From contig NZ_CP016756.1 in assembly GCF_001700965.1 (NCBI RefSeq), positions 3,896,501-3,960,500 of the forward strand: a DNA stretch of 64,000 nucleotides. The letters run 5' to 3'. The stretch's first letter is position 1, and every line of letters starts with the position of its first letter. A program made the translations under genes and the position numbers. Of the stretch, positions 32,629-42,784 are shown piece after piece. The notes under the pieces are model-generated. The model ran no database searches, was not told the origin of the DNA, and was given only the letters and a program-made list of their open reading frames with translations. Origin of the DNA: Stenotrophomonas nitritireducens (lineage in GTDB: Bacteria; Pseudomonadota; Gammaproteobacteria; Xanthomonadales; Xanthomonadaceae).

Positions 32629-33993
32629 ATGTCCCAGCTGAACCCCAAAGTCGGCTTCGTCAGCCTTGGCTGCCCGAAAGCCCTTGTCGATTCCGAGCGC
32701 ATCCTCACCCAGCTGCGGGTGGAGGGCTACGACATCGTGCCGTCCTACGACTCGGCCGACGTGGTGGTGGTCAATACCTGCGGCTTCATCGACTCGGCCG
32801 TGGCCGAATCGCTGGATGCCATCGGCGAGGCGATGAACGAGAACGGCAAGGTCATCGTCACCGGCTGCCTGGGCAAGAAGGGCGACATGATCCGCGAGCA
32901 CTACCCGGACGTGCTCTCGGTGTCCGGGCCGCAGGACTACACCACGGTGATGGAAGCGGTGCATGCGGCGCTGCCGCCCAAGCACAATCCGTTCGTGGAC
33001 CTGGTGCCGGACTACGGCATCAAGCTGACCCCGCGCCACTACGCCTATCTGAAGATTTCCGAAGGCTGCAACCACCGTTGCAGCTTCTGCATCATTCCCT
33101 CGATGCGTGGCGACCTGGTGTCGCGCCCGGTTGATGAAGTGCTGCGCGAGGCCGAGCGTCTGGTGAAGGGCGGTGTGCGCGAGTTGCTGGTGGTGTCGCA
33201 GGACACCTCGGCCTATGGCGTGGACCGCAAGTACGCGCCGGGCACCTGGCGCGGCAAGGAATACGCAACGCGCATGAAGGCGCTATGCGAGGGGCTGTCC
33301 GAGCTCGATGCCTGGACCCGCCTGCATTACGTTTATCCGTACCCGCATGTCGACGACGTGGTGCCGTTGATGGCCGAGGGCAAGATCCTGCCGTACCTGG
33401 ACATCCCGTTCCAGCACGCCAGCCCGCGCATCCTCAAGCTGATGAAGCGCCCGGGCGCGGTCGACAAGACCCTGGAGCGGGTGCTGCGCTGGCGCGAGAT
33501 CGCGCCGGACATCACCGTGCGCTCCACCTTCATCGTCGGCTTCCCGGGCGAGACCGATGCCGAGTTCGAGCAGCTGCTCGACTTCCTGGATACGGCACAG
33601 CTCGACCGCGTGGGCGCCTTCGCTTATTCGCCGGTGGACGGTGCCACCGCCAACCAGCTGCCGGACCCGGTGCCGGAAGAAGTGAAGCAGGAACGTCTGG
33701 CCCGTTTCATGGAAAAGCAGGCGGCCATTTCCGCGGCCAAGCTCGAAGCCAAGATCGGCAGCGTGCAGCAGTGCCTGATCGACGGCATCGAAGACGGTAT
33801 CGCGGTGGCGCGCTCCAAGGCCGATGCACCGGAAATCGATGGGCTGGTGCATATCCAGAACGCCGACGAGGCCAAGCTGCGGGTTGGCCAGTTCGTCGAC
33901 GTCGAAATCACCGACAGCGATGAGCACGATCTGTTTGGCGATGCCATCGTCAATGCCAAGGCGGCCGCGCCGTTTGATATCAAGGTGCTGTGA
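32629..33993 (+). CDS. rimO: Ribosomal protein S12 methylthiotransferase RimO
   Basis: This 454-residue radical SAM enzyme adds a methylthio group to the conserved Asp of ribosomal protein S12. The N-terminal UPF0004 domain has cluster cysteines in [12 protein letters not shown] (Cys15), NTCGFID and TGCLGKKG. The radical SAM motif CNHRCSFC has Cys147, Cys151 and Cys154. A C-terminal TRAM domain (about 390-450) ends in [16 protein letters not shown] and [12 protein letters not shown] distinguish RimO from MiaB. The natural ATG is at 32629. A strong intrinsic terminator lies just past the stop, inside the start region of the overlapping DUF3025 gene. Confidence 0.97.
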   Translation: MSQLNPKVGFVSLGCPKALVDSERILTQLRVEGYDIVPSYDSADVVVVNTCGFIDSAVAESLDAIGEAMNENGKVIVTGCLGKKGDMIREHYPDVLSVSGPQDYTTVMEAVHAALPPKHNPFVDLVPDYGIKLTPRHYAYLKISEGCNHRCSFCIIPSMRGDLVSRPVDEVLREAERLVKGGVRELLVVSQDTSAYGVDRKYAPGTWRGKEYATRMKALCEGLSELDAWTRLHYVYPYPHVDDVVPLMAEGKILPYLDIPFQHASPRILKLMKRPGAVDKTLERVLRWREIAPDITVRSTFIVGFPGETDAEFEQLLDFLDTAQLDRVGAFAYSPVDGATANQLPDPVPEEVKQERLARFMEKQAAISAAKLEAKIGSVQQCLIDGIEDGIAVARSKADAPEIDGLVHIQNADEAKLRVGQFVDVEITDSDEHDLFGDAIVNAKAAAPFDIKVL

Positions 33994-34826
33994 CCTGCGC
34001 ACCTGCCGCTGATGACGCCGGCGCAGGCCGGCGTCGTTTTTTGGCGCCACCGCGCGAGCGGGTGACGCATCAGTGTTTTGAGCAGCCCATATTTGGCGGC
34101 TTTGCCGTCTACGCCGAGCTGTTGCAAGGCGTCGATTGGCCGGATATTGCTGCGCTCAACGCGCAGCTGGCCGTGCAGGGCAAGCAATTCGTCATCCAGG
34201 ATGAGGCCTTGCTTGGCGACGGTCTGCACTACGAACAACGCATCGCCCAAGGGCGCATCGCCACCCGTGCGCAGAACTGGCATGACCTGTTCAATGCGCT
34301 GGTCTGGGCGCGCCATCCGGCGATCAAGCGCGCGCTCAACGCGCAGCAATGCCTGCATATCGCGGCGATGGGAACAACGCAGCGCAATCATGCGCAGGCC
34401 GCGCTGACCCAGTTCGACGAAACCGGAGTCATCGTGCGTGTCCGCAATGCGGCCTTGTTGTCGGCGTGGGATCGGCACGACTGGGCGACGCTGTTCGATC
34501 CGCGCGCATGGCAGCAAGGCGATATCGCCCTCTGCGCGCTCATCGGCCATGCCTTGCTGGAGCAGGCCTTGTTACCCGGGCGCCTGCTGGTGGGCAAAAG
34601 CATCGTGGTGCTTGGCGAGGATGATGCGGCCTGCGTTGCCCGCATTGCTGCGGCAATCGCTGAAGGAGAGGTGCTGGCTGCGCCATCCGAGCTGCGGCCT
34701 TTGCCGCTGGCTGGCATTCCTGGCTGGCACGCGTCACAGGACGCGGCATTCTATCAGTCGCGCGATTACTTCCGGCCGCTGCGCGAGGGCAGGGTGTATC
34801 CGTCGGCGCTCAGCCTTCGTAGTTGA
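33990..34826 (+). CDS. DUF3025 domain protein
   Basis: This protein of up to 278 residues has no recognised catalytic motif beyond the DUF3025 pattern: [33 protein letters not shown] and a C-terminal [14 protein letters not shown]. Function of the family is unknown. The GTG at 33990 overlaps the rimO stop (GTGA), but a perfect terminator hairpin with six T residues lies at 34014-34042 inside this region, so a start at TTG 34041 or GTG 34062 is possible. The residues RRRFLAP just before 34050 look protein-like, which keeps the longer version in play. The 3' end overlaps the convergent greB by 17 bases. Confidence 0.75.
   Translation: MTCAPAADDAGAGRRRFLAPPRERVTHQCFEQPIFGGFAVYAELLQGVDWPDIAALNAQLAVQGKQFVIQDEALLGDGLHYEQRIAQGRIATRAQNWHDLFNALVWARHPAIKRALNAQQCLHIAAMGTTQRNHAQAALTQFDETGVIVRVRNAALLSAWDRHDWATLFDPRAWQQGDIALCALIGHALLEQALLPGRLLVGKSIVVLGEDDAACVARIAAAIAEGEVLAAPSELRPLPLAGIPGWHASQDAAFYQSRDYFRPLREGRVYPSALSLRS
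34014..34042 (+). terminator. Intrinsic terminator after rimO
   Basis: Perfect 9-bp stem GACGCCGGC/GCCGGCGTC with a 4-base loop, then G and six T residues (34037-34042). It begins 21 bases past the rimO stop and overlaps the proposed N terminus of the next gene. Confidence 0.85.
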
Positions 34827-35313
34827 CGTCGAGGATGGCGAAGCGGGTCAGGCCGCTGGGCAGCTCCACCGCGAACTCATCGTCGATGCGCTTCTTCAAC
34901 AGCGCCCGCGCCAACGGCGAATCAATGCTGATCCAGCCGGCCGGTGCGTCGGTTTCATCGGGGCCAACAATCCGGTAGACAACGGTTTGCCCTGAATCAA
35001 CGTTTTCCAGTTCCACCGTCGCGCCAAAGAACACGGCCTCCGGGTCGCTGGGCGTGGTGTCGACCACGCGCAAGGCTTCCAGGCGTTTGCTCAGGTAACG
35101 CACGCGGCGGTCGATCTCGCCCAGCTGCTTCTTGCGGTAGGTGTACTCGGCGTTCTCCGAGCGGTCGCCCTCGGCGGCTGCTGCGGCCAGTGCCTTGACC
35201 ACTTCCGGCCGCCACTGCCGCCACAGCTCGTCCAGCTCGGCCTTGAGCCGGGCGTGGCCCTGCGCGGTGATCAGGGCGGTGCTTTTTTCTGCAGGGGGAC
35301 GCCAGCGGCTCAT
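34810..35313 (-). CDS. greB: Transcription elongation factor GreB
   Basis: This 167-residue protein rescues backtracked RNA polymerase by stimulating transcript cleavage. The N-terminal coiled coil carries the acidic tip ([22 protein letters not shown]), with the conserved D and E residues that position Mg2+, and the C-terminal FKBP-like domain runs from about residue 85 ([26 protein letters not shown]). The EYTYRKKQL spelling is that of GreB rather than GreA. ATG at 35313; a second ATG is three codons upstream. A far longer open frame on this strand (to 36771) covers the rhomboid gene and is not coding. Confidence 0.93.
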   Translation of the reverse strand: MSRWRPPAEKSTALITAQGHARLKAELDELWRQWRPEVVKALAAAAAEGDRSENAEYTYRKKQLGEIDRRVRYLSKRLEALRVVDTTPSDPEAVFFGATVELENVDSGQTVVYRIVGPDETDAPAGWISIDSPLARALLKKRIDDEFAVELPSGLTRFAILDVNYEG

Positions 35314-35415
35314 TGCGGTCATGCATTGCGTGGATGCGGCATGGTAGCCGGGCTTGCTTGCGCAAGGCCAATCAATGGCTGAAGCTTCGCGCTCACCGAC
35401 AAGGATGTTTGGCCG

Positions 35416-36864
35416 ATGTTGATACTGCCGCTGCACAAGCCGCTCAACCTGAGCACCTTGCCGCTGGTGACGATGCTGCTGGTGCTGGCCAATGTCTACG
35501 TGTTCTTCGGCTGGCAGGCCGGCGACGAGCAGAAGGTGCAGGCGACGCAGGTCTGGTATCAGCACTCGGGCCTGGCCGGCTACGAGCTGCCAGCCTACGA
35601 AAAACACCTGCGATTGACCGCGCAGCGCGATGCGCTGGCCGAGCTGGAAGCGGTGCCGGCGCAGGAGCGCGGCAGCTATGTGGGCATGGCGACCTTGAGC
35701 GATGTCAGCTTCCACAAGGCACTGCAGCAGGGCGGCTTGTTCGAGTCGGAACAACAACAGGCAGCGTGGGTGCCATTGCGGCGTGACTACCAGGCGCAGC
35801 TTGACCAGGTATTCACCCTGCGGCACATCCTGCGCAGCTCGGAATGGTCGCCGTGGCGGCTGCTGTCGGCGGCCTTCCTGCACGGCAGCGTGATGCACCT
35901 GCTGGGCAATATGGTGTTTCTGGTGGTGCTGGGTCTGCTGTTGGAAGGCGCGCTGGGCGGTTGGCGCTTCCTGGGGCTGTACCTGTTGGGGGCGGTGGGT
36001 TCCAGCGCTGCCAGCGTGTTGTGGCGCTGGGGCGAGGCCGGCGGTGGTCTGGGCGCCTCCGGCGCGATCGCAGCGGTGATGGGCGCGTTCTGCGTGGTGT
36101 GGGGAATGCGCCCGGTGCGGTTTTTCTACTGGTTCGGGGTGATCTTCGACTATGTACGCGCGCCGGCGATCTGCCTGCTGCCGCTGTGGCTGGGCTGGGA
36201 GGTATTCAACCTGCTGAGCAATGATGAAGCCGGCATCGGGTTTGATGCACATGCCGGTGGCCTCATCTGCGGCGCCGTGCTGGGTGGGCTGCTGGTGCTT
36301 ACCCGGCAGACCCGCGACGACTATATGGTCGATGAGACAGAGATCGCAGCCGGCGACCAGCGTTGGGAGCAGGCGCGGCAATACATGGGCCGGCTGGACA
36401 ACGCGGCCGCCGAGCGCGTGCTGGCGGAGCTGGCGGTCGAGCAACCGCAGCGTCTGGATGTGGCGCTGGCGCGTTATCGGGTTGCAGCCAATGCCGGCCG
36501 CACCGCCAACATGCGGGCGCGGGCTGCCGATGTGCTGCGATTGGAGGCGGGCGATGCTGCCGGGCTCGCCGCGCAGCAGGCCATCATCAAACAGCTGCTG
36601 GCGGAGGGCGGAATCGCCGAGCTGGCGCCTGCTGCGTTTGAGCGCTGCCTCAAAGCCGGCTGGCTGCAGGAAGCCGAGGCGGTCTGGGAACAGGCCATTC
36701 AATTGCCGGGTGAGATGCAGGCACAGGGCTGGCTTCGTCTGGCCTTGCGGCATGGCGAGGCGCATGCCCATGCGCAGCGTCGGCGTCTGCTCGAATTGCT
36801 GCAGCAGCGGTTTGCGGCGACCCCGCAGGCCGGCAAGGCGCGGTTCCTGTTGGAGAACGACTGA
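35416..36864 (+). CDS. Rhomboid-family protease with C-terminal helical-repeat domain
   Basis: This 482-residue protein has an N-terminal membrane helix, a soluble insert of about 100 residues, then the rhomboid core: [20 protein letters not shown] (oxyanion His/Asn), catalytic Ser215 in [13 protein letters not shown] and His279 in [12 protein letters not shown]. After the last helix, from about residue 300, a TPR-like helical domain ([23 protein letters not shown] onward) extends to the C terminus. The long insert and TPR tail mark it as a different subtype from the short rhomboid at 16035. The tail probably recruits substrates or partners. It is divergent from greB. A TGA at 36862 is followed by a repeat. 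Confidence 0.9.
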   Translation: MLILPLHKPLNLSTLPLVTMLLVLANVYVFFGWQAGDEQKVQATQVWYQHSGLAGYELPAYEKHLRLTAQRDALAELEAVPAQERGSYVGMATLSDVSFHKALQQGGLFESEQQQAAWVPLRRDYQAQLDQVFTLRHILRSSEWSPWRLLSAAFLHGSVMHLLGNMVFLVVLGLLLEGALGGWRFLGLYLLGAVGSSAASVLWRWGEAGGGLGASGAIAAVMGAFCVVWGMRPVRFFYWFGVIFDYVRAPAICLLPLWLGWEVFNLLSNDEAGIGFDAHAGGLICGAVLGGLLVLTRQTRDDYMVDETEIAAGDQRWEQARQYMGRLDNAAAERVLAELAVEQPQRLDVALARYRVAANAGRTANMRARAADVLRLEAGDAAGLAAQQAIIKQLLAEGGIAELAPAAFERCLKAGWLQEAEAVWEQAIQLPGEMQAQGWLRLALRHGEAHAHAQRRRLLELLQQRFAATPQAGKARFLLEND

Positions 36865-36945
36865 GGGTTTTGCCTTGATGGAGCTCCGTTTGTGACTGCG
36901 GCATCGCCTGCCTGCAGCCCTGAATTTGTGTCTCCGCGCTTCAAC

Positions 36946-37046
36946 CGTAGCCCGGGTAAGCGCAGCGCACCCGGGAAGCAGGGATCTACGGGAAACCTCA
37001 GGTGTCCGCCAACAGCCCCAGGTGCGCTGCGTTTACCCGGGCTACG
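36946..37046. repeat. Paired palindrome of the GTAGCCCGGGTAAGCGCAGCGC type
   Basis: The left arm CGTAGCCCGGGTAAGCGCAG (36946) and right arm CTGCGTTTACCCGGGCTACG (ending 37046) are inverse copies with about 40 bases between. It lies between convergent genes. It is distinct from the other repeat families in this window. Confidence 0.8.
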
Positions 37047-37082
37047 TTGGCGATATGGCTCCGCTCAGCCGAGCCGGATTTC

Positions 37083-38348
37083 TCAGGCAGGGCTGACCTG
37101 CAGCGCGCTCCTGGCGGCTTCGAGCTTGCGGCGCTGCTCTTCGTCCTCGCAACGCTGCAGCGCCGTGTCGATCAGTTGCAGTGCCTCGGCGTCGCGGTTG
37201 TAGCGTTCGCCCAGCAGCAGGGCGGCCTGCAGTGCCCACTGCGGTGCCTGTGGGTCGCGCGGCCAGGCCTTGAACATCGCCCGCAGCGTGTCCATCTGCA
37301 ACTGCAGTTGGCCGCTCAGACGTGCGCGCTCGGCAAGCTGCGCAGCCTGCTGCGGTTCGGAGGGAGTGAAGTCCGCATCCACCTCCAGCATGTCGCGCAG
37401 CACGTTCATCGCTTCGCGTTCCTGCTTTTCGATCAGCAGGCGGTTGATGTACTGACGGGCATGCTCACGCAGCGCATCCGATGCACCCTTGCGGCGAAGC
37501 AGGCGCTGGTACAGCTCATGCACCGGCAGGCTCACCGCGCGCGAACGTACCGAGCCGCGCAGGGCATCGAGCGCTGCATCGAGCTGGCCTTCGCGGACGA
37601 AATGCTCGGCCTCATCGAGCAGCTTCTGGTCCGGGTCATGGCGTGACAGCGCGTCGTAGGCGCCCTCCGGCTCGAAGCCCAATGCCTCGTGGTACTGGTA
37701 GACCAGATAGCCCAGCAGATGGAAGGCGCTGAACAGGCCCCAGATGCTGAAGAAATTGAGCACCAGCTCGCCCACCACCGGCGGCATGAAGGTGTGCAAC
37801 CACTGGCCCGCGGTCAAGGCGCTGGCCTGGATCACGAACAGCAGCAGGAAGGCGGCCAGGTAGGGCCAGCCAATTCGCAGCGCGATGGTGATCGAGGTGG
37901 CCGGGTTGGCGGCGTGGCGCAGGCTGCCATCCATCGCCAGCGAGATCACGCAGCCGGGCTGCAGCAGGACCACCGCGCCGAGCGTGAGCAGGCCAATTAT
38001 CGGGCCGAGGAAGATCGCCACCGTCACCACGAAGATGCCCAGCAGGATCATCAGGCCGAGCAGGCGGATAACGGTGCCGTCGCTGCTGCTGAGAGTGTTC
38101 TCGGGCGAGGCCATGCGGCCGTTGGCGGTTTCGCGCAGGATCTCGAACGAATAGCGGTAGATCGCTCCCCAGGTGACGATCCCGAGCAGCCAGCCGATGG
38201 CCGGCAACCAGGTCAGCAGCGTGCACAGGGTGAGCGCGATCAGCGAATACAGCGCCGAGCCACGCACCGGATAGAGCGTGATGGCAGGCAGTCGTTGCCA
38301 GAACGGTTGTGGGCGTTGCGCGTTCGCGCCGCGCTTGCGGTCTTCCAT
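37083..38348 (-). CDS. DUF4013-like integral membrane protein with TPR-type C terminus
   Basis: This 421-residue protein has about six hydrophobic spans between residues 30 and 230 (for example SLIALTLCTLLTWLPAIGWLLGI and GLMILLGIFVVTVAIFLGPIIGLL), then a soluble C-terminal half of helical repeats (EAEHFVREGQLDAALDALRG, EREAMNVLRDMLEVDADF, ERYNRDAEALQLIDTALQRCEDEEQ). The central YVYQYHEALGF-like region is reminiscent of DUF4013. No enzyme motif was seen. A scaffold role at the inner membrane is possible. The same combination of membrane part plus repeat tail occurs in the adjacent rhomboid gene. ATG at 38348. Confidence 0.78.
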   Translation of the reverse strand: MEDRKRGANAQRPQPFWQRLPAITLYPVRGSALYSLIALTLCTLLTWLPAIGWLLGIVTWGAIYRYSFEILRETANGRMASPENTLSSSDGTVIRLLGLMILLGIFVVTVAIFLGPIIGLLTLGAVVLLQPGCVISLAMDGSLRHAANPATSITIALRIGWPYLAAFLLLFVIQASALTAGQWLHTFMPPVVGELVLNFFSIWGLFSAFHLLGYLVYQYHEALGFEPEGAYDALSRHDPDQKLLDEAEHFVREGQLDAALDALRGSVRSRAVSLPVHELYQRLLRRKGASDALREHARQYINRLLIEKQEREAMNVLRDMLEVDADFTPSEPQQAAQLAERARLSGQLQLQMDTLRAMFKAWPRDPQAPQWALQAALLLGERYNRDAEALQLIDTALQRCEDEEQRRKLEAARSALQVSPA

Positions 38349-38426
38349 GACATTCCCCCGAGAGTCAGGGGCCGATTGTGACGCCTGCGATAGAGGGCCG
38401 GCAATGGGCCGGCCCTGGCTTGGCAG

Positions 38427-39944
38427 TCAGCGCTTGCCGCCGAAAATGCTGCCCAGGATGCCGCGCACGATCTGGTTGCCCAGCTTGGTGCCCATGGTGC
38501 GGGTGGTCTGCTTGGCCATGGTTTCGATCATGCCCTGGCGGCGCTTGGTGCCGAAGATCGCGTCCTTGATGCTCTGGCTGAAGCCGCCTTCCTGTGCCTC
38601 GTCCTGCTGGCGGGTGCGGGCCGCCGGCGCCTGCGCCTGCTCGGCGGCCTTCTCCGCCCGCTGGGCCAGCAGTTCGGCAGCCGATTCGCGGTTGACTGCG
38701 GTGTCATAGCGGGTGCCGACCGGGCTGCCGGCGCGCACCTGGGCGCGTTCGGCATCGGTGATCGAGCCCATCCGGCAGCGCGGCGGGGCGATCAGGGTCT
38801 TCTGCACCGGTGAGGGAATGCCCTTGTCCTGCAGCGTGGACACCAGCGCCTCGCCGGTACCCAGCTGCGACAAGGTGGCGACCACGTCGAGCTTGGGGTT
38901 CTGCACGAAGGTCTCTGCCGCGGTCTTGACCGCTTTCTGGTCGCGCGGGGTGAAGGCACGCAGGGCGTGCTGCACGCGGTTGCCGAGCTGGCCAAGGATG
39001 TTGCCGGGCACGTCATCCGGGAACTGCGAACAGAAGTACACGCCCACGCCCTTGGAGCGGATCAGCCGCACCACCTGCTCGATGCGCTGCACAAGCGCCG
39101 GCGGCGCATCGTCGAACAATAAATGAGCTTCATCGAAAATGAAGACCAGCTTGGGTTTTTCCAGGTCGCCTACTTCCGGCAGCTGCTCGAACAGCTCGGA
39201 CAGCAGCCACAGCAGGAAGGTGGAATACAGGCGCGGCTTGAGGATCAGCTGGGCGGCAGCAAGAATGCCGATCACGCCGCGGCCGTCGTGGTTGACCCGC
39301 ATGATGTCGGCAAGTTCCAGCGCCGGCTCGCCGAAGAAGGCTTCGCCGCCGTCCTGTGACAGGCGCAGCAGCGAACGCTGGATCGCCGCCACCGACTGCG
39401 CGCTGACCAGACCATATTCGGTGGAGATGTCCTTGCGTTCTTCGGCCACCAGGCCGAGCAGGGCGCGCAGATCGTCCAGGTCGAGCAGCAGCAGGCCACG
39501 GTCGTCGGCCAGCTTGAACACGATGTCGAGCACGCCGGACTGGGTGCCATTGAGCTCCAGGATGCGCGCGAGCAGGGTGGGGCCCATCTCACTGACGGTA
39601 GTGCGCACCGGGTGGCCGAGCTTGCCATACAGGTCCCAGAACACCACCGGGCTGGCCGCCGGCGCAAAACCGTCGACGCCGATCTCGGCCGCGCGCTGGG
39701 CCAGCTTCTCGCCGCCCTCACCAGCAACCGCCAGGCCGGCCACGTCGCCCTTCACATCGGCCATGAATACCGGCACGCCCAGCCGCGAGAAGCCCTCGGC
39801 CAGCGTCATCAGGGTCACCGTCTTGCCGGTACCGGTAGCGCCGGCCACCAGGCCATGGCGGTTGCCGAAACGCGGGAGCAGGGTGACGGCGATGTCGTCG
39901 GTGACGCCTTTGCCGAGCAGGATCGGGTCCATGGAGGCACTCAT
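38427..39944 (-). CDS. HerA-like helicase/ATPase (DUF853)
   Basis: This 505-residue protein has Walker A GATGTGKT (35-42), Walker B LVFIFDEAHLLF (about 265-275) and the family signatures FMADVKGDVAGLA, RRSLLRLSQDGGEAFFGEPALELAD-like segment and YFCSQFPDDVPGNILGQLGNRVQHALRAFTPRD. It belongs to the DUF853 branch of the HerA/FtsK superfamily, soluble hexameric translocases with unknown substrate in proteobacteria. The C terminus is basic with a Gly-rich end (ILGSIFGGKR). The ATG at 39944 was chosen (MSASMDPILLG); a second in-frame ATG is 12 bases downstream. It is co-directional with the DUF4013-like gene. Confidence 0.88.
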   Translation of the reverse strand: MSASMDPILLGKGVTDDIAVTLLPRFGNRHGLVAGATGTGKTVTLMTLAEGFSRLGVPVFMADVKGDVAGLAVAGEGGEKLAQRAAEIGVDGFAPAASPVVFWDLYGKLGHPVRTTVSEMGPTLLARILELNGTQSGVLDIVFKLADDRGLLLLDLDDLRALLGLVAEERKDISTEYGLVSAQSVAAIQRSLLRLSQDGGEAFFGEPALELADIMRVNHDGRGVIGILAAAQLILKPRLYSTFLLWLLSELFEQLPEVGDLEKPKLVFIFDEAHLLFDDAPPALVQRIEQVVRLIRSKGVGVYFCSQFPDDVPGNILGQLGNRVQHALRAFTPRDQKAVKTAAETFVQNPKLDVVATLSQLGTGEALVSTLQDKGIPSPVQKTLIAPPRCRMGSITDAERAQVRAGSPVGTRYDTAVNRESAAELLAQRAEKAAEQAQAPAARTRQQDEAQEGGFSQSIKDAIFGTKRRQGMIETMAKQTTRTMGTKLGNQIVRGILGSIFGGKR

Positions 39945-40055
39945 TGATGAATGAAGGAAGGATTCTAACGGCCGACTGTATCGCTGCGGGGGCCATGTTG
40001 CCCCCGGGTCTGTCTGCCAGCTACCCTGCCTCACCTTTGTCATGCAGTGCTGCTG

Positions 40056-41642
40056 ATGCCCGTATCCCTGTTATCCGCTCCTCGTTGGTCATTGTTGCTG
40101 GCGACCTCGTTGTTGACCGTGGTCCCGGCCGCTCATGCAATCTCGGCCCGCGACAAGGTCAAGGTGGATGCCATCGAGGCGCGCATGACCGCAGCGGAAA
40201 AGCGTTACAGCGATGCGCTGGTGCTGGTTGCCAATGCCGACCCCAAGGGCGCCAGTGAGGGCGATGCCGCGTTGGAGGACATGGAAGACGTCATCAGCGC
40301 CTGTATCGCCCAGAAGGGCTGCCAGGTCAGCAACCTGCTGGCCACCTACAAGCGCCTGCTCAAGCAGCGCGCTGATGCCAATGGCAGCGCCGAGGGCGAT
40401 GATGGTGGTCCGCTGGAAGCCGATCCCGACCATATCGCGCCACTGGTCGCCGATGTGCCTGAAGCCGCGCGCGCGGCTGCCCTACTCAATGATCACCGCC
40501 ACGCCTTCGATGAGATGGTCGAGTACAACCCGGCCATCCAGGCCGGCATCCGCCGTTGGCTTACCGACATGCGCCCGTCGCTGCTGACCAGCTACGAGAA
40601 CTACATGAACCTGCGCGCGGTGATGTGGCCGGAGTGGGAAAAGGACGCGCTGCCTGAGGCTTTGTTGTTCGGCATCATGGCCAAGGAATCCAATGGCCGC
40701 GTGCATGCCTCCTCGCGGGTGGGTGCGGCGGGCCTGATGCAGTTCATGCCGGCCACCGGCCGTCGCTTCGGGCTGGGTCCCGACGGTACCGGCTTCGACA
40801 CGCGCTTTGATCCGCGCAGTGCCGCCAGCGCCAGCGCCGATTACATGAACGAGCGCATGCGCGGGCTCAACAGGAATATCGAGTACGCCCTGGCTGCCTA
40901 CAACGGTGGCGAAGGCCGCGCCGCGCGCATCTACCGCGAGACCGGCGGGCAGAGCTTCTGGACCGATACCTCGTACAACCAGTTCCCGGGCGAGACCAAG
41001 GACTACGTGCCGATGGTGATCGCCGCGGCGTGGATCTTCCTGCACCCGCAGCAGTACGGCGTGGAGTTCCCGAAGATCAACGCGCAGCCGGCGACCATTC
41101 GTCTGGCCAAATCCACCACCATCTATGAGCTGACCATCTGCCTGGGCAGCACCGGTACCCGTGACGGTTATATGCGCGCACTGCGCAACCTCAATCCGCG
41201 TTATGAAGCAGACGGCTGGATCCCGGCCGGCACCACCATCAATGCCACTACCCGCATTGCCGGCCTTTACAACCGTTATTGCGTGAGCGGCCCGCGTGCG
41301 GATCTGGCGCGTGCGTTGATCACCGCCGATCTGAATGCCGCGATCAAGCGGCCCTCGGCGGCAACCTTCACCGGCAGCGTGGCGGTGGGTGACGTGCAGG
41401 CGATGCAGGCTGCGCAGGCCATCGCGCCAGTTGCAGCCCCGGTAGCTGCGCCGCGACCAGCCGCACCCGCGCGGCGCCCGGCGGCGCGCAGTTACAAGGT
41501 TGCCCGGGGCGACACCCTCGGCGGCATCGCCAGCCGCTTCCAATGCGAAGTACCGGCGTTGGCGCGTGCCAATGGCCTGCGTGCACCGGCTTATGCGCTA
41601 AAGCCCGGGCAAAGCCTGAAGCTGGAAGGCTGCGGTCGTTGA
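40056..41642 (+). CDS. Lytic murein transglycosylase with C-terminal LysM (MltD-like)
   Basis: This 528-residue exported protein has a signal peptide (SLLLATSLLTVVPAAHA), a helical region with little identity, and an SLT domain with catalytic Glu211 in FGIMAKESNGRVHASSRVGAAGLMQF, then ALAAYNGGEGR. A single LysM module (about 476-522, SYKVARGDTLGGIASRFQCEVPALARANGL) ends the protein. It would cleave glycan strands to anhydromuropeptides in the periplasm; LysM anchors it to the wall. The ATG at 40056 was preferred to a GTG at 40047. It is divergent from the HerA-like gene and ends in a terminator. Confidence 0.92.
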   Translation: MPVSLLSAPRWSLLLATSLLTVVPAAHAISARDKVKVDAIEARMTAAEKRYSDALVLVANADPKGASEGDAALEDMEDVISACIAQKGCQVSNLLATYKRLLKQRADANGSAEGDDGGPLEADPDHIAPLVADVPEAARAAALLNDHRHAFDEMVEYNPAIQAGIRRWLTDMRPSLLTSYENYMNLRAVMWPEWEKDALPEALLFGIMAKESNGRVHASSRVGAAGLMQFMPATGRRFGLGPDGTGFDTRFDPRSAASASADYMNERMRGLNRNIEYALAAYNGGEGRAARIYRETGGQSFWTDTSYNQFPGETKDYVPMVIAAAWIFLHPQQYGVEFPKINAQPATIRLAKSTTIYELTICLGSTGTRDGYMRALRNLNPRYEADGWIPAGTTINATTRIAGLYNRYCVSGPRADLARALITADLNAAIKRPSAATFTGSVAVGDVQAMQAAQAIAPVAAPVAAPRPAAPARRPAARSYKVARGDTLGGIASRFQCEVPALARANGLRAPAYALKPGQSLKLEGCGR

Positions 41643-41648
41643 AACAGA

Positions 41649-41675
41649 AAGGGCGCCGCAAGGCGCCCTTCTTGT
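41649..41675 (+). terminator. Terminator after the transglycosylase gene
   Basis: AAGGGCGCC/GGCGCCCTT stem with a GCAA loop, followed by CTTGTTTG. Confidence 0.75.
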
Positions 41676-41693
41676 TTGTGCTGGATGCTTTTT

Positions 41694-41903
41694 GTAGGAG
41701 CGGCGTAAGCCGCGAGGCAGATGGATCATCAGATCTCAGCGCAGTCGCTAGCGGAAGAAACGCCAGCTTCGCGACTGACGTCGCTCCCACAAAAATCGGG
41801 TTGCCTCTAGGAGCGGCGTGAGCCGCGAAGCAGGTGAATCATCAGATTGCAGAAGCACGGGATGCTGGTGCTATCAGGGCTTCGCGGCTTACGCCGCTCC
41901 TAC
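41694..41903. repeat. Two tandem REP-like paired palindromes
   Basis: Two copies of the GTAGGAGCGGC family lie side by side: 41694-41790 (right arm altered to GACGTCGCTCCCAC) and 41807-41903 (left arm starting CTAGGAGCGGCGTG). A further arm fragment GACGCCGCTCC is at 41911. They share an internal stretch resembling GATCATCAGAT. They fill the gap to psd. Confidence 0.85.
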
Positions 41904-41941
41904 AAGATGACGCCGCTCCCGCAATTGCTGGGCCGTAGCTG

Positions 41942-42784
41942 TCAGCGCAGCTTTGCCAGCGGCTGGCCCAGCTGCACCGGGCTTTCGGCCTTCAATGACG
42001 GATCCAAATCGGCAACGCCCGGCGGCAGCAGCACGATCACCGTCGAGCCATAGTTGAATCGCGCCATCTCGGCAAAGCGTTCAAGGGTAATGCCCTTGCC
42101 GCGCCAGTCCTTGCGGGTGATGCGGTCGCCATACGCCGGGATTTCCTCGCCACTCCATACCGTCTCCACGCCGCTGACCAGCAGCGCGCCGACCATCACC
42201 TGCACCATCGGCCCGAAATCCGTGTCGAAATGGCAGACCAGACGTTCATTGCGGGCGAACAGGCGCGGCACGTTGGCGACCGCGTCGGTGCCTACACTGA
42301 ACAGACGGCCGGGCACATGCACTGTTTCGCGCAGGGTGCCGGTCCAGGCCATGTGCACGCGGTGATAGTCGCGCGGCGACAGGTATACGGTTGCGAACAG
42401 GCCATTGTTGAACGGCAGCGCGTCGGCGGCATCGCCGAGCAGCTCGGCGGCGGTGAAGGACTGGCCCTTGGCCTGGAAGATGCGGCCATCTTCGATCGGC
42501 CCCAACTGGCTGATACGGCCGTCGGCCGGCATGGTCAGGGTGCGCGGATCGGCGGCCGGCACGCGCGCGCCCGGCTTCAAGGCGCGGGTGAAGAAGGCAT
42601 TGAAGCTGGGGTAGCTGCGCGGGTCCGGGTTGGCTGCTTCGCCAAGGTTGACGTTGAACTTGCGCGACACGGTGTCGATCAGCCAACGCGAGATGCGCGG
42701 GTTCTGCGAATAGGCCAGCGAGCGGGCCATTGACGACAGCAGGCGGTGCGGCAATACGTAGGTGAGGCGTGTAACCAGACTCAT
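41942..42784 (-). CDS. psd: Phosphatidylserine decarboxylase
   Basis: This 280-residue pro-enzyme converts phosphatidylserine to phosphatidylethanolamine at the inner membrane. Self-cleavage occurs at Gly246-Ser247 in [14 protein letters not shown], giving the pyruvoyl cofactor; LGST/GST motif variants are normal. Other signatures are [28 protein letters not shown] and [16 protein letters not shown]. Length is as expected. The start overlaps the stop of the SCO gene by four bases (ATGA), so the two are co-translated. Confidence 0.96.
   Translation of the reverse strand: MSLVTRLTYVLPHRLLSSMARSLAYSQNPRISRWLIDTVSRKFNVNLGEAANPDPRSYPSFNAFFTRALKPGARVPAADPRTLTMPADGRISQLGPIEDGRIFQAKGQSFTAAELLGDAADALPFNNGLFATVYLSPRDYHRVHMAWTGTLRETVHVPGRLFSVGTDAVANVPRLFARNERLVCHFDTDFGPMVQVMVGALLVSGVETVWSGEEIPAYGDRITRKDWRGKGITLERFAEMARFNYGSTVIVLLPPGVADLDPSLKAESPVQLGQPLAKLR

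Noticed and set aside
35314..36771. A 487-residue N-terminal extension of greB
   Set aside because: It covers the rhomboid gene on the other strand; GreB is complete from 35313.
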